NCBI GenBank assembly: GCA_029224185.1
Contig: CM055192.1
Span: 2,903,001 to 2,967,000, forward strand
Reading direction: 5' to 3'
From: Karalla daura
Taxonomy: Eukaryota; Chordata; Actinopteri; Chaetodontiformes; Leiognathidae
DNA: 64,000 nt
Shown piece by piece: positions 33,842-45,453 of this stretch. Position 1 is the stretch's first letter. Each line of letters opens with the position of its first letter. A program made the translations under genes and the position numbers. Under the pieces are notes generated by a model that had not been told where the DNA came from, searched no databases, and was given only the letters and a program-made list of their open reading frames with translations.

Positions 33842-36800
33842 CTGCAAAGACAGAGAGATAGAATGAGACAAAGTGGAGAGAAAGTGGTGATTAAAGTCGG
33901 AGCCTCTGTGAAGTGACTAACAACTTTGGTCTCAGATCCAGCAACCTGAGCAGAGAGAAGCTCTCCTGCTGACTGTACAGTATCTGATAATGGCTGGGCA
34001 GGCATCATTACTGTCCTCATATCACCATAGATAAAAGTGGAGAAGCGCAAACTGCTTGAAGGCTTGGAAATACCACAGAGTGGGGTGATAATCTAAAAAG
34101 AAAGTTTAAGAGATATTATATTTCTACCAGGCTCATACGCACATCAGAAATAGGGCTGAACAATGTGACAAAGAAAATAGGTTATATTCTTCATATTTTC
34201 TTCAAATTTCACTCCAAAACAGTCCTTCAAATAAGAACCATATACCACTACTGACATAACTACACACTGCTACTCCCTGTTATAGTCATCTGAAATTGTA
34301 TCTCCTTGCTCTCCTTGTGAGCTAGCTAAGATAGTTGTGCAGAGTGTAGCCTTGAATCTGGCAGCCGATGGAAAATGACCAATCCTGAGCTGAGAACAGC
34401 CTCTGAGACAGACAGGGGTCAGTTTGGTAACATGAAATGCAGTGCCAAAGTGATTCATCGTACAGTAGCTCGGAACAACTTGTGGGGACAACAAAAGCAG
34501 GCTAGGCTGGCAGCGGAGAGGGTCAAGGTGGCAGACTAGCAAAGGCAGAATATCCGCGAGATGTTTTAAGTATATCCCAAACTAGACTTGCATAATGCTA
34601 CTAGTTGACAAAAGAATGGCAACGGAGAGACCAGACGCACAAAAAAACAGACGCACCGCTGTTTTTTATTCTTGTTCTTTCACTCTCTCTGGACATTTAT
34701 CTGCTTATCTGCACAGACATCTTCCACAGTGCAAAAAATGTTGTTTTTTTGCACAGCCTGTAATCATCTTTAACTCATACTTGAATGTATTTAAATGAAA
34801 TGAAAATGTTTGCAAAAGTTAAAAACGCACTGTTAATGACACCATCAGCAGTGCTTAACTGTGGCTGCTAAGTGGAGCGTGTATGGCACACAGGTTGAGG
34901 TCAAATGTGAGGTCTTTTTTTCCTTTTACAGAGTGAAATAAGCCAACATTGTCCTCGTGAATTTCCTGAATGCCCTAGGAAAAGTCTCGGTGCTCCCATT
35001 CATCTACTCTTCATCAACATTTTAAGCACTGTGCCACCGGGCCATTTACAAAAACAAACACTTGACTATAGATGAGGAACAAAAAATATTCCAATCAAAT
35101 CTCCATTCCCACAGCCTGTTTCAGCCAAAATAACTTCAAAGCGTAAGCATCAATCAAAGGCTCATATCATATAGCTTTTATACGCCAAGGCTGTTATTCA
35201 GATCATAACGAGCATATTTACCATAACACGGCTTGCATTTGAAGAAAAAGGACATGAAGTGAAACTTGAGAATGATGTAGTAAGCCCGCCATACGTTTAA
35301 CAATTCATTCTTTACAATCAGGCCACGTTGCAAATATTTTAAATTAAGGCAGCGCGATGAGACTAATGCACAACATCTGCGAGCGGATGAAGAGTCTCAG
35401 CCCACGTCGGAGCGAGAGAGAAAAAAAACACGGCCCATCATTGTCACAGATTATAATTATGCAGGATACAGGATACACGTGTCATAGCGACGAGCGTATG
35501 TGTATCTGGGGCTGTCTGTCACTGTCAGGAGACACTTCAGACACTATAATAACGATTCATGGTCAAAGAAAGTTCCTATATAGAATCGAATTGACACAGC
35601 GTCTATATTGTCATCCTATACCCCCACTAGATCTCCACTGTGAGTCTAGATCTCTCCTATTTTTTTTTTTACGATGCCTGGTTGTGAAGGATCTGAGGGC
35701 TCCTCACTGTCCCACATTCATATCTACACTGCTTTTTAGATTTCACTTCCAGCCATGGCACTGCAGCTTTTATCTGATAATTCTCATGGAGATAGGCCGG
35801 CTGACAGACAAGGCTTACATTTTCTGTCATGGCCGCTCCTGATAAATTTCTCACCAACAGCTTTGATATGGGAAAATCTGCATGGATCAACATGTATCTC
35901 CAATTCTAGCTGCATTTTCCAGCATTGTGTAACATAAATTACTGGAAGGAAAACACTATTCAGAAATGGGATGTCTGACAGACACCAAGTTGAAAAGCAG
36001 GGCTACATGTGTCGAGTCATTGAAATAATACTTAGTAACATGAATTATTATTATTATTGCTTCTATAACAACAATAAAAACAAATCCCGAGGGAAGTGGA
36101 TTTTCTTTAATTCTTAAGAGGCTGGTTACTTGTCCGCCAGCTGCAACAACTACAGTTTGAATACCTGGAGCTGGTCAGGCTCAGGTGCAGAGGACGGACC
36201 GGAGGAGCGGGTGAAGGCAGACCCAGCTGGCACAGGTGCATTGTGGGTATCACTGTGCACTCTCTTTTCAGGGGGGGTGCAAACCGATACACACACATAC
36301 ACACATGCAAACAAAGACGGGCGACCAGAGAGCAGTCTGGCTGCTTCTTGCAGCACTCGTACATGTTATGTCTGTTCCTGCAACACCGATTTATATAGGA
36401 GTGAAAAAAAAAATGAATGCATGTCTAGAACCAGCTGAAGCATGTGCGGGAGCCGCCAGTCAGTATTGGTGCCACAAAGCCTCCAGGCCAGTGAGGGAAG
36501 ATACATTTTCATCCTACTTTCTCAACCTCTTTACACCTAAGTGGTGTCAGAAAGATCTATTGGAGCCTATATCTACCCTATCTCAACCCTAACCCTAATG
36601 GACACACCACCAGTGACAGAATTAACATTTAACGGAATTAACCTAAAATAAGAGGTGTGGAAAGGAAGAAATTTATGTGAACCTCACAGCAAATTAAAAT
36701 ATGTATCTAGTAATCCGCTAATAAAATGGCACCAGAGCTTTGACACAGAAGTACACTGTTCAGCCCTATACTGTTGTGCTTAAGAACAACGCACACAGAG

Positions 36801-37108
36801 GAATCTAAACAGGGATACATGTGCAAACACTGCAACATTTCATAACAAATGTCACTCATCAGTCAAGAGGGAACGTCTGCAGTCTGTGACAGACTCAGTA
36901 TGACACACAGTATGTCACGTGAGCAGCACACGGGAAAAACGAGCGGTGGCATTACCATGCACTAGACATCTGTGCCAATCCACACTGTGCTTTGTGTTTA
37001 CGCCACGTGCAGATGATGACTAGTCGCGTTGTAGTGAGCGCATATGTGGAGATGATAATGAGAGGAAAATGACAGCGCGGGCGACGGTGGGAGAGAGGAG
37101 GGCCTTAC
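33842..37108 (-). other. unc5d intron 7
   Basis: A 3267-bp intron. Its 3' end carries the YCAY cluster (33863-33916) before microexon 8. A short (ATT)n run is at 36041-36058 and a T-run near 35660. No coding or classified repeat sequence was seen in the rest. Confidence 0.8.
33863..33916 (-). promoter_or_regulatory. YCAY cluster upstream of microexon 8 (candidate NOVA site)
   Basis: Six YCAY tetramers on the transcribed strand fall in 54 nt: at 33913-33916, 33908-33911, 33887-33890, 33884-33887, 33873-33876 and 33863-33866 (three TCAC, two CCAC, one TCAT). Fewer than one is expected by chance. NOVA proteins bind clustered YCAY, and upstream binding usually favours exon skipping. Binding here is inferred. 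Confidence 0.5.
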
Positions 37109-37273
37109 TCTGGGTGCACAGTCCGTCCGTGCAGTTCTCTGTGGCCTCGCTGCTCCCTTCGCACATCTTGCCCCGGTGTCTGGGCGCTGGGGAGTTGCAC
37201 TCCCGGTTGCGCTGCCTCTCACACTGGCTGCTGCACGCCGTCCACTCGCTCCACTCGTCCCAGCCTCCGTCAA
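37109..37273 (-). CDS. unc5d: unc5d exon 7: second thrombospondin type 1 repeat
   Basis: A 165-bp, phase 1-1 exon encoding the second TSP1 module: (I/V)DGGWDEWSEWTACSSQC, ERQRNRECNSPAPRHRG, KMCEGSSEATENCTDGLC, TQ. Six cysteines and the W-x-x-W-x-x-W ladder are intact, and N-C-T is a glycosylation sequon. The acceptor is gttgcag before 37273 and the donor is GTAAGG after 37109. NCTDGLC is a strong UNC5-family signature directly before the membrane-proximal stalk. The middle of the module is more basic (RQRNRE, RHRGK) than in human UNC5D as I remember it. The last base A pairs with AT from microexon 8, or with GT from exon 9 if the microexon is skipped, so both products stay in frame. Confidence 0.95.
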
Positions 37274-38339
37274 CTGCAACGGGAGGACAGAGGTTCACAC
37301 ATACACAGCATGTGTCTGCAAACTAGAAAAGCAACACAAGAATTCAATTTGCCTCACATGGGGTGAAAAGGGGTCTCAAGTTTATCACAGGAAACACACG
37401 CCATTCGCTGTCTCATCCGCACCCAGAGGCTAATGTATCGTCTCCAATCAACCTTAATGTTTTTGGTCGGTGACGCGGACTCCCGGCCTCCTTGCTGTGA
37501 GGTGACAGTGCTGACGTTTACGGCATTTATGCCTGCACTCATCTCAGCGGCCGCAGCCACCGTCGCTAATGCTATGTTTACACGCGTTAAACGTCAGCGC
37601 GCGCAAGCACTGGGTGCGACGCGGAGCGTGAGGTGATGCGCGGATACCGCTTGAGAGCCGTCTTCTCCCCATTAACCCCCGCGCCTTGCTTGCTTAATGG
37701 GATTTTATGCCAGGCTATGAAACTAAGACAGCCCGGCACATGCTAATAGCAGGGATTTCACCGACATGCTCTGTCATCTGATCAAGGAGGGAGTTCATCA
37801 TGCTTAGCTTCACAAATAAAACCATATGGTGCCTGAAGATTCTCTGGCAGCAGGTGCGACGCCGGTGAAACAGTGCGTGGGCAGGGGGGGAGAAGGTGAT
37901 CTTCCTCCGCCGCGTTCCATGGTCCCTACCTACGCTAGGCATCGGTTTGCGGTTTCTCGGCGGCTACTTGAAATGCAAATGATGTGTTTGCATGATGTTA
38001 AGAGAATGCCGAGTGCCTCTCAGGCTGGCTGCAGCCTTTGCGGAGCGCAGGCATACGTATTGTTTCTCCCGATGGTTCTCCCCTATGACTTGTTGCTGTG
38101 ATTCTGCTGAGTGAGCTCATCTGCTCACTGGTAAACAAACACATGCAGTCTGACAAAGTGTAAGGACTGCGGAATCACTTCACGCCAATGCGTGCTTTAA
38201 GCTGCCGACTGCCTTCCTATCCACAGTCTCAAACTCTTCAAGCAGCATATCCTCATTAATTTGTTCTGGTTACGTTTCCAGCAGGCGTTATTTGTTGCGC
38301 TTTTGTTTTGTCTTGGTTCGGTGGATAGCACGTCACAGA

Positions 38340-38560
38340 CCGATGCTGAATGCCCCAACCGGAGCAGCACTGAACACCCTGCAGGACATCCACACCGGGC
38401 AGTGCTCCACCAGAGCCAGGAAAATTATTAAGGACATTCACCGCCTTCACAACAAGCTCTTTCAGTGGGTGCCCTCTGGCAAGCGCCCCTGCTCCTGCAT
38501 GGCCGCGGCTGAGGAAGAACTTCTCCCCCCAGGCAATGAGAATTTCAAGCTCAACACACA
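38340..38560 (+). mobile_element. LINE fragment: C-terminal end of a reverse transcriptase ORF
   Basis: The plus-strand frame reads AALNTLQDIHTGQC, STRARKIIKDIHRLHNKLFQ, WVPSGKRP. This pattern (L-x-x-L-x-x-I-x-x-x-x-C, R-A-x-K-I-x-K-D-x-x-H, LFxxxPSGKR) is the tail of fish L2/Rex1-type LINE polyproteins, where LPSGKRYR usually follows. The reading frame degrades afterwards. It is isolated, 5'-truncated, and antisense to unc5d. Confidence 0.55.
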
Positions 38561-38884
38561 TCGATCGCATACCATCCAACAAATTCTAGCCCAAATACCA
38601 GCATTCACGCAAATCCCTCAATGTGAGGGTATTTTGTACATTTTGCAACTGGACTAAATTTTATACCTCATTTGATAATATACGGAATGATATTTTATCA
38701 AAAGGGAATGTCATTGATTCATCGCTAGTCTGGTCCCAAAACAAGACTGTGCAGTCTGTTTTTGACTGTTTTCTCTGTATAACTGACTAAGTACTGTGAG
38801 CTGTGAGATAAAAACGCTTACTGAGCGTTATATGGATCCATCCCATTGAGAGGTCATCATAGGTTGAGGTATGTATGAATAAGT

Positions 38885-39105
38885 AAATGGTCTGGTTCTT
38901 ATAAAGCACCATGCTCGTCTTCATGACCACTCAAAGTGCTTTGTCGCATTCACACCCATTCACAAAGTGATGACAGAGGCTACCCCACACAGTCTATCCA
39001 CTTTAACGATTCACACCTGACAACACGGCATTGGAGGTTCAGTAACCCCTTGCTGAGTATACTTTGACATGCAGACTGCACAAGGCTGGGATTGAGCCAC
39101 CCATG
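38885..39105 (+). repeat. degenerate teleost interspersed repeat ('aatggtct...tataaagc' type)
   Basis: Motif order: aaatggtctggttcttataa agcacc, gaccactcaaagtgcttt, cacattcacccattcaca-like sequence, gaggttcagtaaccccttgc, and actttgacatgcagactgca ending gggattgagccacc. This order follows a widespread fish repeat (ggggttcagtatcttgccca, cacttcgacatgc, gggatcgaacc). It is clearly diverged. The final gggattgagcc is B-box-like. Confidence 0.6.
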
Positions 39106-39304
39106 AAATAACAAGATAACGACACAAAAATATATAGATATAGTGCACAATATATAGGTTTAGTTTAATTGAAGCTGAGTCATTTTCTAAAATTGTAAAC
39201 TGAGCACTGTAGTTTTTAACCAAATGGATCAAATGCAGCGCAGGACTCCTGTCTTTTAGTCTGAGGATACAATCTGGAAATGGTAATAGAGAATCAAATC
39301 GAAT

Positions 39305-39440
39305 GAAATCAAATTTTATTCATATGGCACTTTTCATGCAAAAAAGCTTCACAAAGTGCCTCATGGGGGCTAAAAGCAGCAAAGAAAAAAACCCAACCCA
39401 CTCACCCCCACAAATACACACAGAAACGCAGAGACATACA
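39305..39440 (+). repeat. degenerate teleost repeat (TTTTATT...GCACTTTTCAT type)
   Basis: The segment has caaattttattcatatggca cttttcatgc, an aagcttcacaaagtgcctca block and an A-rich centre followed by C/A-rich sequence. It resembles the common fish repeat with tttatttgtatagcactttt and aaagtgctttaca. Confidence 0.5.
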
Positions 39441-40066
39441 GATACCCACACACACTAGCTGTCAGTAAAGATACACGGCCAGGCACTGAGACCTCCTATT
39501 TATGGTTTGCTTTACTGGGACAGAGTCTCAGATTTCATGCTAATACAATAAACATAAAATCAGTAACGAAAGTTTGCACTGAGCACAGCTCACAATGGAT
39601 AAACCAAACACTGGCTTGGAGGGTCTTCTCCATACTTGGAGAAAAAGAAAAAGATCAACCTCACTTCTAGATGTGACTAAATCCTACACACTTGCCCTTT
39701 AAATTTTAATTGTAATTAAAAACGTAATCTCCAATAATCCTATTTAAATTAGCCCTTCTCACTGTGAGAGATGACAGCATCCGATACATGTGGGAGCCTA
39801 AGAATACTTTATTGCCACCTAATTAGGTGCAGATATCATTGCCACAAATGTAAAACAATGGGGCTTTATAGTGAACTATCGCTGTTGATTTAATTTGATT
39901 TTTTCTCTGCCTTAATCAAGCCTTCAACCCAGCCTCTGCCACAGGAGTTTAATTCCCAGCCGTTTTGCCTCCTCTCTCTCTCTTTTTTCCTCACAGCTTC
40001 TTGTTAAGTGTCTGTCTGCCTCATGGTGGTGCAGCCTCTGACCTGCTCCGTCCATCTGCACTCTGC

Positions 40067-40069
<3 letters not shown>

Positions 40070-40158
<89 letters not shown>
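40070..40158 (+). repeat. (CA)44 microsatellite
   Basis: A perfect CA array of about 89 bp in the middle of intron 6, the longest in the window. It is followed by a GC-rich stretch to about 40440. Confidence 0.97.
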
Positions 40159-40159
<1 letters not shown>

Positions 40160-43100
40160 ATCATTAAGACGACGCTCTGGGCTGTGTTGTCAGAGTCGGA
40201 CGTAGCTTGTCAATCAGCGGCTCAGGCAGCTGGGTTCACGGCGGCCTACGCGCCTGTCCCCTCTCCGCATCTCCCTCCTCCCACGAAGACGCGCGGCTCG
40301 ACCCAGACAACGGGCCGACACCTGCCGCCCTCCCTCCTCCCCTCCCTCCCTCCGCGCCGCACGCGCTTCATTCCCCCAGGGCCTCCAGGCCATGGTGGCG
40401 GCAGCGCAGGTGCTGTCACTTACGCTTAAATTAGCCAATTCTTTTTCCTCGTTGCTCCTCACTTTTTTTTTTTTTTTTTTACTATTTGTTATCGTTCACG
40501 TGACCTCAAGTGAGCATCAATCAAACACATCTCCAGCCCCCGTCTTTCCCACGGCACACGTTTAAGGTTGACGGCATTAATTGGCAGGGAGCGACAGCTG
40601 GTTGAAAACTTCAATGGCCAAACATCAGTCAACGTCCGGGAGTTGCAGGTTTCTTGGACTAGTCAAAAAGAGAGCGGTGAGAAGACAGACATGGCCGCAC
40701 TTTCAAAAGCAAAAGCAGACTCATTGTTATCGATCCCTCATCACAGCATCAGTTTTTCCTTTACAGAAATCTTAGGTGGCTGATGTCACATCGTAGCCGA
40801 CCTTTACAGAAGGTAGTTCTAGACAAATAAAAAGCTAGATGAGAAAATGACTCCTACGCACCTTTATTGATGAATGCAATGGAAACACAACACTTGACAG
40901 CTTAGCACAAGCCATCTCATCGCAAAATACTTTGAAGGTGGTAGCCGCCATTGAGTTGGAGACAATTTTGATAAGAAAGAAAGAAGGCCGCGTTTCTCTG
41001 GATATTGCTCTTGGATTGCTCACCACACAGTAGGGGATGCCTGCATTCCTGCTGATAATCTATGGTCCAAAATACCCTGTGGAGTTCCATGTCCACAAAT
41101 CATGTTTATGCTTGGTGTTTCTTACCAAAATGAAAAGCCTTTCAATTACTGCCTCTGACTCACAGCTCTTAGTAGCTGTGTGTCCCTCACAAGTCAACTG
41201 CAAATGCTGGTGAAAGGCAGGAAATTAAAATTGCAATTAATTGATTCAACTTTATTTAACTTTTGTTTCTCCCGTGAATTGAAATGGAGACGCTGAATCG
41301 CTCTCACACAGAATCACTACAATATCCTTTGGAATCTAAATGAATGCTTGTTTATTGACTGAAAACAGTGTGCCTTGTGTTTGCATTTGTACAGACTGCA
41401 GTGCGCGCTGCATAAATTATATAACTGGCATTAGTCAGTGCTTTTTCACTGAATGGTTCAGCTTTATTTGTGCAGCAAAAGCATGGTAAGAGCACTGTTC
41501 AGCCTTGGTTAGGTTGTTAGTCTTCTGTGCCTGTATCATATCCTTTACCAACACTCTTATACTCTTATAGTCTTATACTCCTGATGTTTGAACTGCACTC
41601 ATGACAACAGATTAACGCATTTTTAAACATATCATGTGTCTGTCTAGTCTATTTTTGTTTGTTTTGCCAACAACAAATAATAAACACAATGTAACTTAAA
41701 TTAATAAAACTGAATAAAACTTAAATTTTATCAGAATGAATCCTCTGTTTTAACTTCATTGACAAACTTCTGCAAAGAGCCCGGGCTCTGTGTCGTTCCC
41801 TCTCAGCTGACATCTGTATCCGTGTACATCGTGCACGTCTCTGTCTGATCCCGTTCTGGCTGCTGCCATCGGCCTTGACCTGACGACGTGTCCCCATCTG
41901 TGTTCCGGCACGCTCACAAACTGAGGCTTCAAACTCGGAACAAATTGGAACAGGGGCGCATGAGTTGGATGACCTCAACGATATCCGAGCCCTGGCATTC
42001 GAGCCTCTGAGCTTTTCGAGAAAACGGGACAATATGTGGAAGCTTGCTGCAAGTGGACTGCATGTGCAGTGAGACCGGCAGGCAGCTGCAGGGAGCAGAC
42101 ATCTGCAGAGGTGACAAGGCATGCAGACATGTGTTCACTTAAGAAGTGTTGACCACAGTGTGTTCCAGAGGTAGGTGAAGAGTAGGTGAAGACGTGAGAC
42201 GGCCACAGCACCACAGTAGGGTTCAACTTTACGCTAAAAGCTGCCAGCTGTCTTCCACGGTTTTCCCAAACACCGTCACATACTAGTCTGGCACCTTTTC
42301 CAAAACCTCCCTTTATTTCCATCACCACACCACAGCTGTAGATTAGGCCACGGCTAGGAAAACACTACAATGATCAATCTGACGTCGCAGCACACTGCCT
42401 CAAACACCTGACAATGGATTTCACAGGCAGCAGCTCACACTCGGCGACTTAGCAAAATTAAATTCACAAGGTGAGACACGTTACCAAATATGAGTGAAGT
42501 GAAAAAAAAAAAAAAAAAAAAGGAAATCCTCTCTCAAACATAGCCTCATTTCAATCCTGGTGATCTTTGCACTGGAAAGTGTCTGCCTGGCATAGCTTTA
42601 TAGGGAAAAAGTTAACAGCTGAGAAAAGTTTACCTTTAGTTTAGCGGGTATGGAAATGTCTCTTTTCAATTATGTATATGCAAAGCAGCTTTGCTTTGAA
42701 AGCCTTTTATTGGCTCCAGTGATTTCCTTTTCTCTAACCTATACGTTACATAACAGAGAGAACACAGCAGGGAAAATGTCTTTTATTTACATGGAAATTG
42801 TGCTCATTTACTATATATCAGTTGGCAGATTGTAAGCATATCTGAGCTTGTCCTGCCTGTTAAGCTATGTGACTTGAGATTGAGCTCTACACACTGTAAA
42901 TATGTCAGGCAGAAGTAATCTCACTGCCTAAGGTAAACATGAGGACTGAAAACTAAAGGGTTTTCTAGAGCAAACCGGCTCTGCAAGATCGCTGTAGATA
43001 GACAACAGAATGCCATTGGAATCTTGAAGTACAACGCACATTTAGTAAGAAACTGTTTTCTGTCATCCGTATGGGACAAATATTTGTATAAAACAAATTT

Positions 43101-43239
43101 GTAATCTACTCATTGTTGTTGCTATATGCTGGAATAATTAACCAGGAAAAAATTGGCTCTTTGGAGCCAAGGCAACAATAATCCATGAGACAATATAACA
43201 CTGCACCGGCTGCACCAAATGACATTACGACCATGTTAA

Positions 43240-43560
43240 ACATTCATTCACTCATTTTCTCATCCTGCTTTGCAGCCTGTGGTGGGGGTCGACTGGTGCC
43301 TAGTGCCATGCTTTTTTGGTTTGAGAATCAGGAAATAAATCCTAAGCAGTCTGCAAATCCATCATAGGCCACAGGTGCACCGTTCCCTCTTATACTGTAA
43401 TTACCATTATGGAAACTGAGCCTAATCTTCATGGGGTAAACCAGAAAACAAACAAAAGACACACAGACTACAAAAAGCCCACAAGCACCCACTGCGGTGC
43501 TCGAACCCCCAACTTTGACCTGGGAGTGGACAGTACCGCACACTACACTCAGAGCATAGC
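43240..43560 (-). repeat. inverted, degenerate copy of the 'gatggactggcgacctg' teleost repeat
   Basis: The plus strand has attcactcattttctcatcc near the start, then cctgtggtgggggtcgactgg, and near the end cacagactacaaaaagccca followed by gctcgaacccccaactttga cctgggagtggacagt. This is the reverse-complement order of the common fish repeat: a CCATTTTCT terminus, a central cac/gtc block and a final gaacCCAacCTT...gacAGTgct block. Divergence is high. Confidence 0.45.
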
Positions 43561-44325
43561 ACATATAGCTTTTATGTACAGCCTCGCAGAGAAGAGTCTG
43601 TGGCCAAGTGGAGCAATGAGAGTGCTTTATACTCTTCCTTCAAGAAGTGGCTGCAGACACACAACTCAAGTCTGCAGAATTGTCTGTAAGTTGATGGGCC
43701 TGCAGGTGTACACCACTCACACGTAACCTTTGCCTCTGTGAGAACAAACCTCTCCTTTTGGCTCGGAACAACAAAGCCCCCCCCCCCACGCCTTGTTCTT
43801 GTAAGGCAAAAACTCATTTCTTCAAGAACTACTTCGGCTCACCTTCTCCCCATGAATCACACACTAAGCTGAGTCACTCCCACTGCTGCCGCTGCCTCCA
43901 GTCACTTTCCTTTGCATTAGAAATCCTCTGCTCTTCTTTTTCGTCCTTTTATTTTCCTCTGTGCACACTCAGTGCACCACTACAGATTTGTCCTCTGTGA
44001 TCCTTATTACGGACTCTGAATATTAGTCACAGGATTTGTAGTGAATGTCTGACATTGTAGATCTAAAAATAAAATATGGCATTATAGATTGTGGTTTCAA
44101 AACAGGAAAGAGAAGACAACAAAACAATAATAGAAAAACAATTAATCACTTGTCATGGGCTAATGTGATCAGTGTATGAAATGCAAACACATCTTTGTCA
44201 TTTTGGCAGTGTGTCATAATACGAGATGTAGACTTAAACAGTTATTACTAACATTTCAGGACAAGAATAACTTTTCCATCCATAGAGTTGCACTTTATAT
44301 TTCTCAGAGTTTAGGTGGCACTAAC

Positions 44326-44493
44326 TTGGGCAGAGGGCGTTGCAGGTGATCTTCTGCACAGACATGCCCTCGCAGAAGGCCCCGCCGTTGAGAGGTGCCG
44401 GGTTAGTACAGGTCCGAGATCGCTTCTGGACACCCCACCCACATGGCACATTACAGGCTGACCACTCCGTCCACAGGGACCAGCCGCCGTTCA
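44326..44493 (-). CDS. unc5d: unc5d exon 6: first thrombospondin type 1 repeat
   Basis: A 168-bp, phase 1-1 exon encoding a whole TSP1 module: VNGGWSLWTEWSACNVPCGW, GVQKRSRTCTNPAPLNGG, AFCEGMSVQKITCNALCP. It has the W-x-x-W-x-x-W ladder used for C-mannosylation and six cysteines. The acceptor is ctccag before 44493 and the donor GTTAGT after 44326. The last base is A, so the codon split with exon 7 is ATT (Ile) where I recall Val in other family members. The first loop reads CNVPCGWGV where human UNC5D, as I recall it, has CNVRCGRGW, so a conserved Arg/Trp pattern is altered. In the receptor this module forms part of the rigid extracellular stalk. Confidence 0.96.
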
Positions 44494-45272
44494 CTGGAGA
44501 GAGGTCAGCAAAAAGTTTGAGGAGAAGTTTGAAGAGGAGAGAGAGTGCACAGCAGCACACATCACTTCTGCAGAACTGCGGTATAGTTAAATACTCTAAC
44601 AAGAGTTGGGGGTTATTAATGATGCAGCCTCTGAGGCGCTGCAAGGCAACAATGCATAACCGCTGGAGCAGATTGAGCACAACACATTCATTCACAGCTC
44701 CCCCTTTCCTAATAGCCAGTTCAGTGTTCCTTGCTCTTGGATTAAGATAAAGACGTGGAACGGTGACAAAGCAAAGAAAACAGCCATTAAAGGAAATTGC
44801 CATTTCTAAAGGCGACACTGACTCATAGTGGTCGGCAGGTTGGAGTCGACCACTTAGCGCTCCGACTGAAGCGGTTTACTCAATGATCTCCCCGTCTAAC
44901 GTGTGCAACAAACTAAATGTGCAGCGGTGCAATCAAAGCTGGCGGAGCCGCATGGCTGAAAGGCCTGTGGCAAATAAATACTTAATAAGCAACACTCCTT
45001 TTAAATGAGATTAAGACACAGTGGCTTATTTCCTTTCATAAAGTACACATTGATTTCAAATGAGAGGCAGTAAATTGAGTCCTTGAATAATACATTCATC
45101 GAAATAAAGAGGAAACATTGTTCTTCGCTGGAAACATGGAGATGGGCCTCTTAATCGCTTGTGTAAGGGTGCAGGAAAGCAAACAAATTGATGTGAAGTG
45201 CCATGTAAACAGTGTGTCAGCACAGTGTAATGTGTTGTTACAGGCAATCACGGCAGCTCGGAGAGGCCCTAC
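44494..45272 (-). other. unc5d intron 5
   Basis: The 779-bp intron between Ig2 and the first TSP1 repeat. Nothing recognisable lies in it; frames extending from the TSP1 exon into it are read-through of intron. Confidence 0.85.
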
Positions 45273-45453
45273 CGAAAACGATCACAGTGGCCGTGGCGCT
45301 GCGCCTCTTGGCCACGATGTTGCTGGCCAGGCAGGTGTAGTTGCCTGAGTCGGACAGCCGCGCCTCGTTGATGATGAGGTTGTGGTCGGCGCGGGTGTCG
45401 ATGTTGTCGTCGGTCTGGGAGCTCAGCAGCTCCTCGTTTTTAAGCCATTCCAC
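45273..45453 (-). CDS. unc5d: unc5d exon 5: remainder of Ig domain 2
   Basis: This 181-bp exon (phase 0 in, phase 1 out) completes Ig2. It reads VEWLKNEELLSSQTDDNIDT, RADHNLIINEARLSDSGNYT, CLASNIVAKRRSATATVIVF and ends with one G of the next codon. SDSGNYTC is the classical Ig F-strand signature with the second disulfide cysteine, and N-Y-T is a glycosylation sequon. The acceptor is gtgcag before 45453 and the donor GTAGGG after 45273. RADHNLII and NIVAKRRS are characteristic of UNC5 proteins. Intron 5, between this exon and the first TSP1 exon, is only 779 bp, the shortest intron in the window. Confidence 0.96.

Larger units (their letters stand above)
37274..44325 (-). other. unc5d intron 6
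   Basis: A 7052-bp intron and the most repeat-rich after intron 4. It contains a LINE coding fragment (38340-38560), two degenerate teleost repeats (38885-39105 and 39305-39440), a (CA)44 array (40070-40158), an 18-base T-run (40464-40481), a 21-base A-run (about 42500-42521) and an inverted degenerate teleost repeat (43240-43560). No extra exon was found. Confidence 0.8.

Noticed and set aside
34150..36769. A 13-bp perfect inverted repeat (ATAGGGCTGAACA at 34150-34162 and its complement at 36757-36769) that could bound a 2.6-kb transposon
   Set aside because: Inverted 13-mers are expected by chance many times in 64 kb. The flanks show no target duplication and the interior has no transposase trace.
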